Shown here: piece after piece, positions 10,212-20,572 of the stretch | Numbering within the stretch: position 1 is the stretch's first letter | How the letters are laid out: each line of letters starts with the position of its first letter | Assembly (NCBI GenBank): GCA_048213135.1 | Contig: PS015243.1 | Span: forward strand, 9,371 to 46,308 | From: Reclinomonas americana ATCC 50394 | Lineage: Eukaryota; Jakobida; Jakobea; Jakobida | Length of the DNA: 36,938 nt | Direction of reading: 5' to 3' | Translations under genes and position numbers: made by a program | The notes under the pieces: model-generated | Seen by the model: the letters and a program-made list of their open reading frames with translations, nothing else | Database searches by the model: none | Told to the model about the DNA's origin: nothing

Positions 10212-13200
10212 TCACGCAACCCAGCACTGCCGAATCAGACTGCGAACGTCCTCCGGCACAGCTACCCGCACTCCATCGTCGTCCAGGTCGCCAGGTGAAA
10301 CGCCGGCCTTCATCAATTCTCCGATTCTCATCAACGCCACTCCACTGAATGGCTCTCGGCGAGTGGCGATGAGCCACAGCAGGGAACCGAGTCCATACAC
10401 ATCTGCTCGTTCATCGTACTGCAATCGGAAAAGGAATTATGAGTGCCAAACACAAAAAGGAAGAGAATGTCATCTGCGCACCTGCTGTTCCAACATGGCC
10501 TCTGGCGCAGCGTACGCTGCCGTTCCGTGATTCGATTGCATCTTGCCGAGAGTGCCATGAATTTTGGCCTCTCCAAAGTCACATACCTTGGCCACCCGTC
10601 GGTCATCGCTGATAAGAATGTCTGCGGGTATTTGGGGAGGAGGTAAGGAGAGCTTGTGAAAAACGGATTCGGGGAGTGGGCGACATGCAATCGGGGAATG
10701 AGAGCGAGTGAAGAAGCTTGATTGACAACGAAGATACTCTTGCTTCCCAGCTGAGTAACTCTCTTCCTCATCAGAGAAATAGACAGCGAGAGCAGGAAGA
10801 GCTAGCCGAACAACTCGAACCCGAAGAGGATATCCACCTTTCTCGCTTGACGGAACTCTGAGTAATCCCTCTCGCTCACTCCTATCGCCTTCTCTCCCCC
10901 TCTTCGTGTCACCCTCTGTGACACGCAACTCTGCGGCTTGAGATCCCGATGCACCACTCGTCGCGAGTGCATGTACACCACTGCCGACGCCACTTGCAAG
11001 AGCAAGCTGAGCAGCTGATTAGTCGTCATGTGCTCATCCTTCACCAGGTCTTGCAGCGTCTCTGCGTTTCCCTCCTCTCCTTCTTGACCGACATACTCGA
11101 GAACGAGACCGAGTCCGTTTCGGTCGTCGTTGCACACAGCCATCAGTTTCACAATGTGTGGATGACTGTGCGCAGGCACATGAGTGACGGCGGTCAGCAT
11201 TCAAGTGAGGCTATCACCAATCACGCAACTCGAGCTGCATCAACAGAGAGTGTTCGTTCTCGAAGCATTCTCGAATGCGCGTCCAGTCCGCTGACTGAGA
11301 ATCGCGGGCTTGCTGCCTGACAAAATATCGCTTGTACGCCACGGTCTGTGAGTCGCCACCGAGTCGAAGAGTCGCGTGGAAGACGGCATTCTGGCCTGCG
11401 AATGCAGATTTATATGAGACGAGCTCCGACTGCTGCAAGCAAGAACGAAAATCTCACCATTGCCGATCTGTCTTGATGACAGTTCAAGCTCCGAGAAAGG
11501 CACAACAGGTGCGCTGATGGCGAATCGTGTTGCTCTCTCCGTCACCAATTCGGCCGTCACATTGATGCGACAAACGTCTGTGCGCAAGGAGAATGAGACG
11601 GCAGAAAGAAAGCATCAAACGGCAAGACTACTGTCGCAACTCTCGTAGGATTGGAACAGCAGACGAATGCTCTCGTGCTGTCCGTCGGGGAACAGCGTGT
11701 GGAGCGAGTCACGCACCAGCCGCATGACGCTCACGTACTCTGTGTCCTCGAGTGCAGACAGACGGGCCAGGTGAGACACGCGGTGGCGCACATCCCTCAA
11801 GCTCTCCACGGCTCGAATCTAAGATGAAGAGAATCCAATGAGAACAATAGACTGCACGCACATGTCTGCAGAAGATGAAAGAAGAAAGCGACAAGGAGAA
11901 CAGAAAGCACAGCGTAGGATTCCTCTTTCTCTGTCCACCTTCGTTCCCCTCTTATCGCTGCCCTCCCTCGCTCAGTCCTCCGTCTTCTTGTCCTCCCCTC
12001 CCCTCCCCCACACCTTGGCGTCGTCAGCAAGCAAGTGCACCGCCAGTCGATCTTCGTTTGTGACGGGATCGAGACGAATGCGACTCTCCAGCAGATCTTC
12101 CTCACGACAAGCGGTGGCAGGAACAAAGGTAATGTACAACAGCAGAGTGCTCAGCAGTGACACATCCATGCCCGTTGTCACTCCACTCCCCTTGAACTCG
12201 CGAATGGCTTCGCGGTTGGAAGGGAATAACTCGACGGAGCGCATGCGAATGTTGCCGCGCTTGTCCAGAGTCATTCGGCAGTATCTATGAGGCGGAATGA
12301 GCGGAGATGGCACATCACAGCTCGACGACATATCAAGCACCTCGGTGGTGGAGCTGGGAGACAGAGTTGCTCACTGTCAAACTCGCCAGGGAAGAACTCA
12401 TTGATGAGTTGCTGCAGGAGGGAGCCGAGTGCCAGTGGAATGATCTCATGCACGACTTCGGTAAGCATCAAGATTGGACGACGGTCGCTGTGCATTCGAG
12501 AGAGTAAGAAAAAAGTCGTGCGCGCACGAGGCAAAGCAATTGCCATCAAGAACCTCAAAAAGTCCATGTGGAAGAGGGCGCGCAGCTGGCCTTCCATCTC
12601 ATCCACCCTCCGTTGCAGCTGATCGTGTTCTTTGGCAAAATCGGCAAGCTGCTCACGAAGAGAATTCCTCTCGACGGTGGCAGCGTTGGCGACACGCTCA
12701 GCATCAGCGAGAGCTTGTTGGAGCTGATTGCGATCGGCCGTAAGCGACTCGACAGCAGCTCGGGTGGTGGTCAGTTCTTCAGTGAGCGAGTGATATTCGG
12801 CAGAGATGGTCCTGACGGTGGCTTGAGATGCGGCAAAGTACTCGTCGAGTTTGTCATGCTCCGCAGTGACATTCGCTGTGGAGAGTGAAGTGAGGAACGG
12901 AAGTCAGATCACAAGCAACAACATGGTGCTGGCGAAACGAACCGAGGGTACAATCTTTCTCAGCCAGCTGGGTAGAGATTCGATCCCGCTCAGACTGCAA
13001 CTGGGCATTCTTCTGCTGCTCCTCGACCTTGTCTCTCTGCAGCTGAGCGATGATTTCTTCGTGCTCTCGCCGCTGTCGATCCCACTCTCGTTGCTGCTGC
13101 TCCCGCTCCTGCTGCGCTACGGCAAAATCGCGCTGCAGTTGCGCAAGGAGGGCGTCCTTGACGGCGAGCTGGCGTGCGACGGTGGGATCATCAACAGAGG

Positions 13201-13969
13201 TCTGCAATTTACGAGAGTGCGAAGGAGGACACGGAGCGGATGTGAGAAGAGTTTCACGAGCAACAAGAAGCAGAGAGTGGCTCTCTCCATCTCACCTGGC
13301 GTGCTGGCACTGCATATTCGCCTGGAACGACACACAAGGACAAACACAGAAGGTGGAGCGTGAGCACGAACACAACTTGCCAACAGACAAGGAGGTCATA
13401 CCTGCGGGAGGCGGGGATCGCGGCTGCTGTTGTCGCTGTTGGCGAGGTGGTGCTGGCTGCGCAGCGAGGCGATCGAGCAAGTCGGCTACTTGCTGCTGGT
13501 GGCAATCGCGTGCCCACTGAGCCGCCGTCTTGCCCTTCTTGTCGACCATGGGAATGAGGTCGGGAAAGCGAGAGGCGAGGAGTCGCACAACGGCTTCATG
13601 CCCTAGAGCGGCAGCATAATGTAGTGCAGTGGACTGTGGATAAGTGGCACGGTCATAGGTGACCGCCCGCACCATCTCCGGCGGACATCGTCGCTCATCG
13701 GCAAGCAACCACTCCACCACTTGCAGGCGCCCACAGTAGGCAGCCACTATCAGTGGCGTCCAGCCACCGTCGTCGACCATTTGTGCGAGTTGTGGCCCGA
13801 CGCCACTCTCCTCCCACAAGTACTCCAACACAGAGAGATGGCCTTGTGAAGCGGCATAGCAGAATGCCGAGTGGCCATACTCATCCATCTCCTCTCTCTT
13901 CAGCAGAGTGCGCGCACCCTCACGCGCCACCAACTCGCGCAGTGCCTTCACATCGCCCTCCTTCGCCAT
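10212..13969 (-). CDS. Paralog C: ankyrin - coiled coil - novel middle domain - distinct TKL-type kinase
   Basis: The predicted protein has 894 residues. Exons: 13969-13402, 13309-13296 (microexon), 13201-12952, 12875-12341, 12284-12014, 11818-11641, 11577-11458, 11395-11230, 11165-10930, 10621-10482, 10418-10212. Every join keeps phase. Residues 1-277 match the family (ankyrin, microexon, first coiled coil). Residues 278-378 are a second, unrelated coiled coil. Residues 378-640 match no family I recognise. Residues 640-894 are a kinase: IGNGQNAVF loop (formed across a splice), VAYK Lys667, ENEHSLLMQLDHPHIVKL, HRDLKPQN with Asp775, DFG Asp794, and an intact APE (Glu820). DVYGLGSLLWLI and an RxLIRQCW end follow. 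It looks catalytically competent and tyrosine-kinase-like (TKL), but not of the Pelle type in A, D, E and F. Its intron pattern also differs. It therefore appears to be a chimera. Confidence 0.75.
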
Positions 13970-14613
13970 CTTCCATGCTTTCTTCCGAGGAGCACTGCCA
14001 CCACAGAGGCAAAAGCAGAAGCGCGAGTGAGAGTGAGAGAGAGAATGCCGCCTGACAACATCACAGCACACCTCATTTTCTTCGATCCCGAGACTGAAGG
14101 GAACAAAAGTATCTCTCTCTCTCTCTCTTTCCCTGTGCCTCACACACTGTGTTCTCTTCGCAGCCTCAGCCTTCTATTGCTTTTTTGGCCCTTTTTCCGC
14201 GTGTCCTACTTCATGATGGACAAGGATTATGACTCGGTGGAGTGTATGACCTCGCCATATGACACACAAACAACCCCTGCTTGCTGCAGGCCATGTGCCA
14301 ATGCACAGCAACAGCACGACAATGCATGCGACGTCGAAGTCGACGTCGTCCGATTTGTATTTGCAAGCTCACATACCGCAAGGCGAGCGCCAGTTCAACA
14401 TAGTGTGGCCTCTACTCTGCTCCACAATTACCCCCAAAGAGCCTGCAGATCGCGTGTCCGCCATGTCTCGACGTCGACCGTTTCATTTTATCGAACACGC
14501 TCATTGCTTCAATGTGGCAAGCGTATCAAGCGTTGCGCCTCTCTCTGAGTGAGAATGCTGTGTCAATCACTCTCTCACTCTCTCACTCTTTCTTCTTCTC
14601 TCTCTGTGTGCAG
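13970..14613. promoter_or_regulatory. Shared 5' region of paralog C (-) and FAM221 gene (+)
   Basis: The C side holds the 5' intron-like segment and the family box at 14192-14214. The box has a TAG after its ATG, which argues against it being coding. Duplicate GACGTC sites lie at 14329-14350 and one at 14465-14474, further from the box than in other paralogs. No convincing first exon for the FAM221 gene was found. ATGs at 14463 and 14512 open short frames that do not join cleanly to 14614. Confidence 0.35.
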
Positions 14614-14687
14614 CATCGGTCCAACAGACGGCGCAAAGGAGTTATTCAAGAGAGAGTTGGAGGCTGCTGTCGAGTCAAAGGATACAG
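14614..14687 (+). CDS. Probable internal exon, perhaps of the FAM221 gene
   Basis: It is bounded by a strong CT tract with GTGTGCAG and by ACAG/GTGTGG. One frame reads IGPTDGAKELFKRELEAAVE, then SKDT, which is compositionally protein-like. The 74-nt exon lies 5' of the FAM221 exons on the same strand. Its link to them crosses a 533-base gap, and its frame relative to neighbouring exons is unproven. Confidence 0.35.
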
Positions 14688-14695
14688 GTGTGGGT

Positions 14696-14730
<35 letters not shown>

Positions 14731-14821
14731 GGAGGGAAGAGAGAAGGGGAGGGAGAGATAATGAGAGAGGAGATTGATTTGCAGTGTTGGATGAGAAAGG
14801 AAAGAGAGAGAGGGAGAGGGA

Positions 14822-14852
<31 letters not shown>

Positions 14853-14890
14853 GAGGAGGGAGGAGAGAGAGAGGAGGAGGAGGAGGAGGA

Positions 14891-15423
14891 NNNNNNNNNN
14901 NNNNNNNNNNNNNNNNNNNNNNNNNNNNNNNNNNNNNNNNNNNNNNNNNNNNNNNNNNNNNNNNNNNNNNNNNNNNNNNNNNNNNNNNNNNNNNNNNNNN
15001 NNNNNNNNNNNNNNNNNNNNNNNNNNNNNNNNNNNNNNNNNNNNNNNNNNNNNNNNNNNNNNNNNNNNNNNNNNNNNNNNNNNNNNNNNNNNNNNNNNNN
15101 NNNNNNNNNNNNNNNNNNNNNNNNNNNNNNNNNNNNNNNNNNNNNNNNNNNNNNNNNNNNNNNNNNNNNNNNNNNNNNNNNNNNNNNNNNNNNNNNNNNN
15201 NNNNNNNNNNNNNNNNNNNNNNNNNNNNNNNNNNNNNNNNNNNNNNNNNNNNNNNNNNNNNNNNNNNNNNNNNNNNNNNNNNNNNNNNNNNNNNNNNNNN
15301 NNNNNNNNNNNNNNNNNNNNNNNNNNNNNNNNNNNNNNNNNNNNNNNNNNNNNNNNNNNNNNNNNNNNNNNNNNNNNNNNNNNNNNNNNNNNNNNNNNNN
15401 NNNNNNNNNNNNNNNNNNNNNNN
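14891..15423. other. Assembly gap (533 N)
   Basis: It is flanked on the left by GA/GAG microsatellite and lies inside the putative FAM221 gene. Confidence 1.
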
Positions 15424-15461
15424 CCTCTCAATTCCTCACCTTCCACCTTCTCCCCCCACAG

Positions 15462-15989
15462 CACGGCGGTCTTGAAGCCGGCCTGCACCGCGATGCCGGA
15501 TGCCTGAAAGAAGGATGCGAGTGCCGCTCCTTCCGCTACATTCCTCGCAGTTGCCCACCCACACCTTCTTTCCCTCCACCCAATCCTTTGCTCACCACAC
15601 ACAGGTCCCGAGGAAATCGGCGAGCCGTGGATCCGCTTCCGCGGCCGCTTCAACGCCAAGGCCTGGCGCGTGCGCTGTGTGTGCGAGCACACGCACACGC
15701 AGCACCAGTGCTCGTTCCAATCGTCGCGGTGCATGCAAGAGGGCTGCGAGTGCGACATGTTTATCGGCAATTTTGTGGTGCGCTGTACGTTGGGAAGGGG
15801 ACATCGATGAGCTTTGCTGATACGAGCGCAGTGTGTGTCGTGTGATCGGCCGTGGGAGGAGCACGAGACGGTGTTTGAGACGGAGCGCATGCGGAGAGAG
15901 GCGGGAAGGCCAGTGGGCGATCATTACAAGGTGCGGTGAAGGAGATGTGATTGACAAAGTCGAGTGCTGACTCGAGTGCGGTGCAGCCG
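15462..15989 (+). CDS. FAM221 family protein, partial
   Basis: This is a cysteine-rich protein of the FAM221 family, which is widespread in eukaryotes; its molecular role is not known to me. Visible exons: 15462-15549, 15605-15784, 15827-15930, and the first bases of another at 15987 before a gap. The frame reads GCECRSFRYIPRSPEEIGEP, then WIRFRGRFNAKAWRVRCVCE, HTHTQHQCSF, and after splicing QCVSCDRPWEEHETVFETE and RRxAGRPVGDHYK. This follows the family pattern: GCxC with a tyrosine/proline patch, a WRxxCxCxHxHxxH core, and CxxCDxxWEEHETxFETxxxR at the end. The Cys/His spacing suggests bound metal, probably zinc. The 42-nt intron at 15785-15826 is unusually short. N-terminal exons lie in or beyond the upstream gap. 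Confidence 0.8.
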
Positions 15990-16101
15990 NNNNNNNNNNN
16001 NNNNNNNNNNNNNNNNNNNNNNNNNNNNNNNNNNNNNNNNNNNNNNNNNNNNNNNNNNNNNNNNNNNNNNNNNNNNNNNNNNNNNNNNNNNNNNNNNNNN
16101 N
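15990..16101. other. Assembly gap (112 N)
   Basis: It hides the 3' end of the FAM221 gene, which converges on membrane-protein gene M1. Confidence 1.
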
Positions 16102-16765
16102 TCACCACCGACACCGGCCGTCCCTTAAACGCCTCCTCATCCCCCGGACTACACAAACGGCGGCCCCGGACGGCTCCACCAGCACCAACCTGCCCTCCTC
16201 CTCCTCCTCCTCCTCCTCCTCCTCCTCCAGCAACGCATCCTCCTCACTTGAACTCCTCGCTCTTCCCCGCTTCTTCCTCCACGACTTGTGCGGATCAGAG
16301 AAACTCCGCGCATCGGCATTGACCACACACAGCACGACCAGTCCAACCAGTCCACTGAACAGCGCCAACACCATGCACGCCGCACCCATCACCGTCAACA
16401 CAAAATACACTCTCCCCGGCGTGCCTACACGCGGATCATCCCAGAAGAAGCGCAAGTGCAGGCACTGGAAGCACAACGACACAATGCCCATGGCACTCGC
16501 GCACAGCATGCCCAGGGTGACCACAATCGCGATGAATATGATTGAGGTGAGGGCGCAGCGATTGCGCAGACAGCGATGCAGGACCGTAAAGGCAATGGCC
16601 AGTGTGAGCAGCGCGGAGACCACGACAATCACGCTCGCGAGGGAGAGGCGCACGGCCGCCTGCACGTGCATGTTGTTGGAGGTGTCTGCCACGTGGAAGA
16701 TGAGGAAGAGGGGGATTTGGAGGGCGGCGAGGCCGGCGATGAGTGTGAGGAGAAGGCCCCAGAAG
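16102..16765 (-). CDS. M1: small multi-spanning membrane protein, N-terminus in gap
   Basis: This is an uninterrupted frame of 220 codons and a stop, entering the gap at its 5' end. Hydrophobic segments in order: FWGLLLTLIAGLAALQIPLF; VRLSLASVIVVVSALLTLAI; SIIFIAIVVTLGMLCASAMG; and YFVLTVMGAACMVLALFSGL with its extension. Between the third and fourth is the signature LRFFWDDPRVGTPGRVYFVL, shared with M2 and M3. NNMHVQAAVRLSLAS corresponds to GNVQVQSAVRLSLAS in M2. The C-terminal tail is charged, with an EEEEE run encoded by a CTC repeat (16196-16229). Four membrane spans with both ends cytosolic is the simplest topology. I do not recognise the family. The gene lies head-to-head with kinase D. 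Confidence 0.7.
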
Positions 16766-17413
16766 NNNNNNNNNNNNNNNNNNNNNNNNNNNNNNNNNNN
16801 NNNNNNNNNNNNNNNNNNNNNNNNNNNNNNNNNNNNNNNNNNNNNNNNNNNNNNNNNNNNNNNNNNNNNNNNNNNNNNNNNNNNNNNNNNNNNNNNNNNN
16901 NNNNNNNNNNNNNNNNNNNNNNNNNNNNNNNNNNNNNNNNNNNNNNNNNNNNNNNNNNNNNNNNNNNNNNNNNNNNNNNNNNNNNNNNNNNNNNNNNNNN
17001 NNNNNNNNNNNNNNNNNNNNNNNNNNNNNNNNNNNNNNNNNNNNNNNNNNNNNNNNNNNNNNNNNNNNNNNNNNNNNNNNNNNNNNNNNNNNNNNNNNNN
17101 NNNNNNNNNNNNNNNNNNNNNNNNNNNNNNNNNNNNNNNNNNNNNNNNNNNNNNNNNNNNNNNNNNNNNNNNNNNNNNNNNNNNNNNNNNNNNNNNNNNN
17201 NNNNNNNNNNNNNNNNNNNNNNNNNNNNNNNNNNNNNNNNNNNNNNNNNNNNNNNNNNNNNNNNNNNNNNNNNNNNNNNNNNNNNNNNNNNNNNNNNNNN
17301 NNNNNNNNNNNNNNNNNNNNNNNNNNNNNNNNNNNNNNNNNNNNNNNNNNNNNNNNNNNNNNNNNNNNNNNNNNNNNNNNNNNNNNNNNNNNNNNNNNNN
17401 NNNNNNNNNNNNN
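16766..17413. other. Assembly gap (648 N)
   Basis: It contains the start of membrane-protein gene M1, and probably part of the M1/D intergenic region. Confidence 1.
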
Positions 17414-17867
17414 CCGGGAGGTACATGAGTGGAAGGAGAAGGGAGATGGATATCGCGAGTCTTTCTTTGTCACGCGTGATATTGGTTAAATGGCGACGTC
17501 GGCGTCTCTTCTGACGACTGCTAGCTGCCTCATGCTTTGTCAACAAGCACAGATTGCTTCAGGTTTGCAAATAGGTCTCCTGCGTGCGTGATTGTCACAC
17601 CACAACGTCGAATGAAATCTCCGTCCGCCATGCAACAGGACACGCGGAAAACCGACCCTGGTCGCGACAGTGGCTTCGCGACAGTCGTAGGGCGCGAGGC
17701 AGGGAGAGAGAGAGAGGGAGTTGCTATCGCTTCCCCTTCGGTCTCGAGATCAAAGAAAATGAGGTGTACTGTGATGTTGTCAGGTGGCACTCTCTCTCTC
17801 TCTCTCTCACTCGTGCATCTGCTTTTGCCTCTTTGGTGGCAGTGCTCGTTGGAGGAAGGCATGGCAG
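17414..17867 (+). promoter_or_regulatory. 5' region of paralog D
   Basis: Family box at 17630-17651 (CAGGACACGCGGAAAA) with an ACGTCG box at 17604-17609. A further GACGTC at 17493-17498 may serve D or the divergent M1. The 57-nt 5' intron-like segment lies at 17784-17840. The frame through this region has no upstream in-frame ATG that reads cleanly into the ankyrin exon. Confidence 0.45.
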
Positions 17868-20572
17868 ATGGCGCTGGATGGCGAAGTGAAGGCACTGCGC
17901 GAGTTGGTGGCGCGTGAGGGCGCACACACTCTGCTGAAGAGAGAGGAGATGTATGAGGGCGGCTCGGCATTTTTCTATGCCGCTGCCAGTGGCCATCTCT
18001 CTGTGTTGGAGTATCTGTGGGAGGAGAGTGGTGTCGGGCCACAACTCGCGCAAATGGTCGCCGACGGTTGCTGGACGCCTCTGATGTCGGCTGCCTGGGA
18101 AGGGCATCTGCAAGTGGTGGAGTGGTTGTTTGCCGATGAGCGACGGTGTCCGCCGGAGATGGTGCGCGCGGTAGACGGAAACTTGTCCTCGGCACTGCAT
18201 TATGCTGCCAAGAAGGGCCACAACGACATTGTGCAACTCCTCGCCACTCGCTTCCCCGACCTCATTCCCATGGTCAACAAGCGGGGCAAGACGGCGGCTA
18301 AGTGCGCACGTGACGAAGGCAAGCACCAAGTGGCCGTATTACTCGACCGCCTCACTGCGCGACCAGCACCACCACGTCAACAGCAACAACCTCAACCGCG
18401 ATCCCCGCCTCCTGCAGGTATTACCTCTATTTTGTCTGTTGGCGTGCTGTGTTCGTGCTCACGCTCCACCACCTGTGTTTGTCCTTGTGTGTCGTTCCTG
18501 GCGAATATGATGCAGTGCCAGCACGCCAGGTGAGACAGGAGAGTGCCACTCTCTGCTTCTTGTGGCTCGTGAAACTCACTTCTCACATCCGTTCCGTGTC
18601 TCCCTCGCACTCTCCTAAATTGCAGTCCGCTGTTGATGATCCCACCGTCGCACGCCAGCTCGCCGACAAGGACGTACTACTTGTGCAACTCCAGCGCGAT
18701 CTTGCGGCAGCGCAGCAAGAGCGAGAGCAGCAGCAGCGAGAGTGGGAACGACAGCGACGAGAACACGAGGACATTGTCGCTCAGCTGCAGCAAGCCAACG
18801 CATTGCTCGAAGGAGGCAAGGCCGAGGAGCAGCAGAAGAGTGCCCAGTTGCAGCGAATCAACACTGAGCTTGAGCGAGCCAAAGCTGAGGAGCAACAAAA
18901 GAACTCTCAACTGCAGCAGGCGGTCGGTGAATGGCAGCGAGCTCACGCTGACGGGCAACAGCAAATCGCGCAATTGCAGCGGACTGTCGCGGAATGGCAC
19001 CAAGCTCACGGCCAACTGCAGGCTCAGCTGACTGCGGCTCTGCGCGACAAGGATGATCTCACCGCACAACTGCAAGAAAAGGATCAACTTGTCTCCCAGC
19101 TGCGACAGGAATTCCTTTTCACCCAAGGTCTGTCTCTTGCCCTCTTTCTTTCCTCATATCAGTGTTCAACGTCCTTCATTGTCACCCATTTCTCACTTCC
19201 CCATTACCCACTCTCCACAGTCGACACCGCCGTGCAGCGCTTCGAGTGGCCCGAGATCGCCCAAGCCACCGACTCGTTCTCCCCACGCCTCAAGGTCGGT
19301 GAGGGTGGTCAGGGTGCCGTCTTCATCACTCTGCTTCGCGAGATGCACGTGGCCATCAAGGTGCTCGATCCCGACGCTCTGTGGACGATGGAGTCTTTTG
19401 AGAGTGAGGTCGGTGTCTCTCTCCTTTTTCTTCTCCCTCTTTCTTTCTCCTCATCCTTCGTCCCATCTCAAAGGTGGCCACCCTCGGTCGTCTGCGTGAT
19501 CGTCGCATTGTGCCTCTTGTCGGCTTCTCGGTGGGCGACGACAAGGCACGATGTCTCGTGTACAAGGCTCTGCAGTGCGTGTTCATCTCTTTCTCCCCCT
19601 CTTTTCCATCATCATCTCACTGTGAAAACACACAGAGTTCCCAACTTGGAGGATCTGTTGCTGCTGCCTCGCGCCGGTCGTGCACCACTCACGGTCGTGC
19701 AGCGTGTGCAAATTGGTCTCGGACTGGCCGAGGCTGTGGTGTTCTTACACAAGGTTTGTGCGATGCGGATACCATCCTTCATCTCCCATTCACCCTCTCC
19801 GTCTCCATCGCTCTCTGTTCTGCACTCTCTTCCTCTTCTCTCCTCGTCACTCATTCGCTGTTCTTGTCTCTCCCACGTTTACGTGCTCTCTCTCTCTCTC
19901 TCTCTGTGAGTAGCCCTTGCTCTCTGGTCTTGCCCTTTTCTCTCCTCTCTCCTTGCGCTCTCTTGCTGTTCGTATCTCTCACTCTCTCCTTTTTCGCTGT
20001 TTTGTATTATGCGTTGTTCCTTGCCTCACTCACCTCTCCTCGCAGAATGAGGTGGTACACCGTGACATCAAGCCCTCGAACGTGCTTCTCGATCACCGTT
20101 TCGAGCCATGTCTCGGTGACTTTGGCATTGCCCGGTCGATTGCAGATGGCAAGGTCTGTTTCCATTCAGTCCTTCTCTCTCTTTCCACGCCCTCTCACCT
20201 CCTCCCATCCCACAGACGACAAGCGCTGCCGGCACACTGGATTACATGGACCCACTGGCGATGCGTGTGCGCCGTCCACACCCCAAGCACGACGTGTACA
20301 GCATGGGCATTGTGCTAGTGCAGCTGGTCACTGGCAAGCCCGTGGCCACTGTGGTCGACTGGTCTGTGGAGTGGGACGACTCGCCAGCCTCGTTGCGTGT
20401 CATGGAGTTGGTGGATGGAGGAGCAGAGTTGACGCCACGCATCGCTGAGTCCATGTTTGAGCTCGGTATGCGGTGCATGAGTGTGCGACGCGATCGGCCA
20501 ACCTCGCAGGAGGTGCTCGATGCCATGCGCGCGCTGCGCGATGCGTGTGGCCAGTTTACGCTGGAACTTTGA
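17868..20572 (+). CDS. Paralog D: ankyrin - coiled coil - RLK/Pelle-like kinase
   Basis: This is the only complete family member on the plus strand, with 645 residues. Exons: 17868-18417, 18516-18529 (microexon), 18626-19127, 19221-19408, 19474-19574, 19636-19753, 20046-20153, 20216-20572. Residues 1-183 are ankyrin-type repeats (exon 18 nt shorter than A). VPARQ comes from the microexon. Residues 189-355 are the coiled coil, 14 residues shorter than A. Residues 356-640 are the kinase: Lys402 in VAIK, Glu418, Asp498 in HRDIKPSN, Asp516 in DFG, then GTLDYMDPLAM. The HRD Arg makes it an RD-type kinase, usually controlled by activation-loop phosphorylation. All catalytic residues except the APE Glu are present, so activity is expected. 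Targets are unknown. Without the microexon, the next exon would be read out of frame into a stop, which supports the model. Confidence 0.87.
18516..18529 (+). other. 14-nt microexon of paralog D
   Basis: TGCCAGCACGCCAG lies between GATGCAG and GTGAGAC. With one base carried over from exon 1 it encodes VPARQ and restores phase 0 for the coiled-coil exon. Equivalent microexons: A 6750-6763, B 8303-8316, C 13296-13309, E 25166-25179, F 31830-31843. Confidence 0.8.

Noticed and set aside
14700-14890. Arg/Glu repeat ORFs around the first large gap
   Set aside because: GA/GAG microsatellite; any RS-like appearance is from the repeat.
17784-17867. Frame start at 17784 (GTG) for paralog D
   Set aside because: The codon is GTG inside the intron-like segment. 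The segment length is not a multiple of three in B and F, so the extension is not conserved protein.
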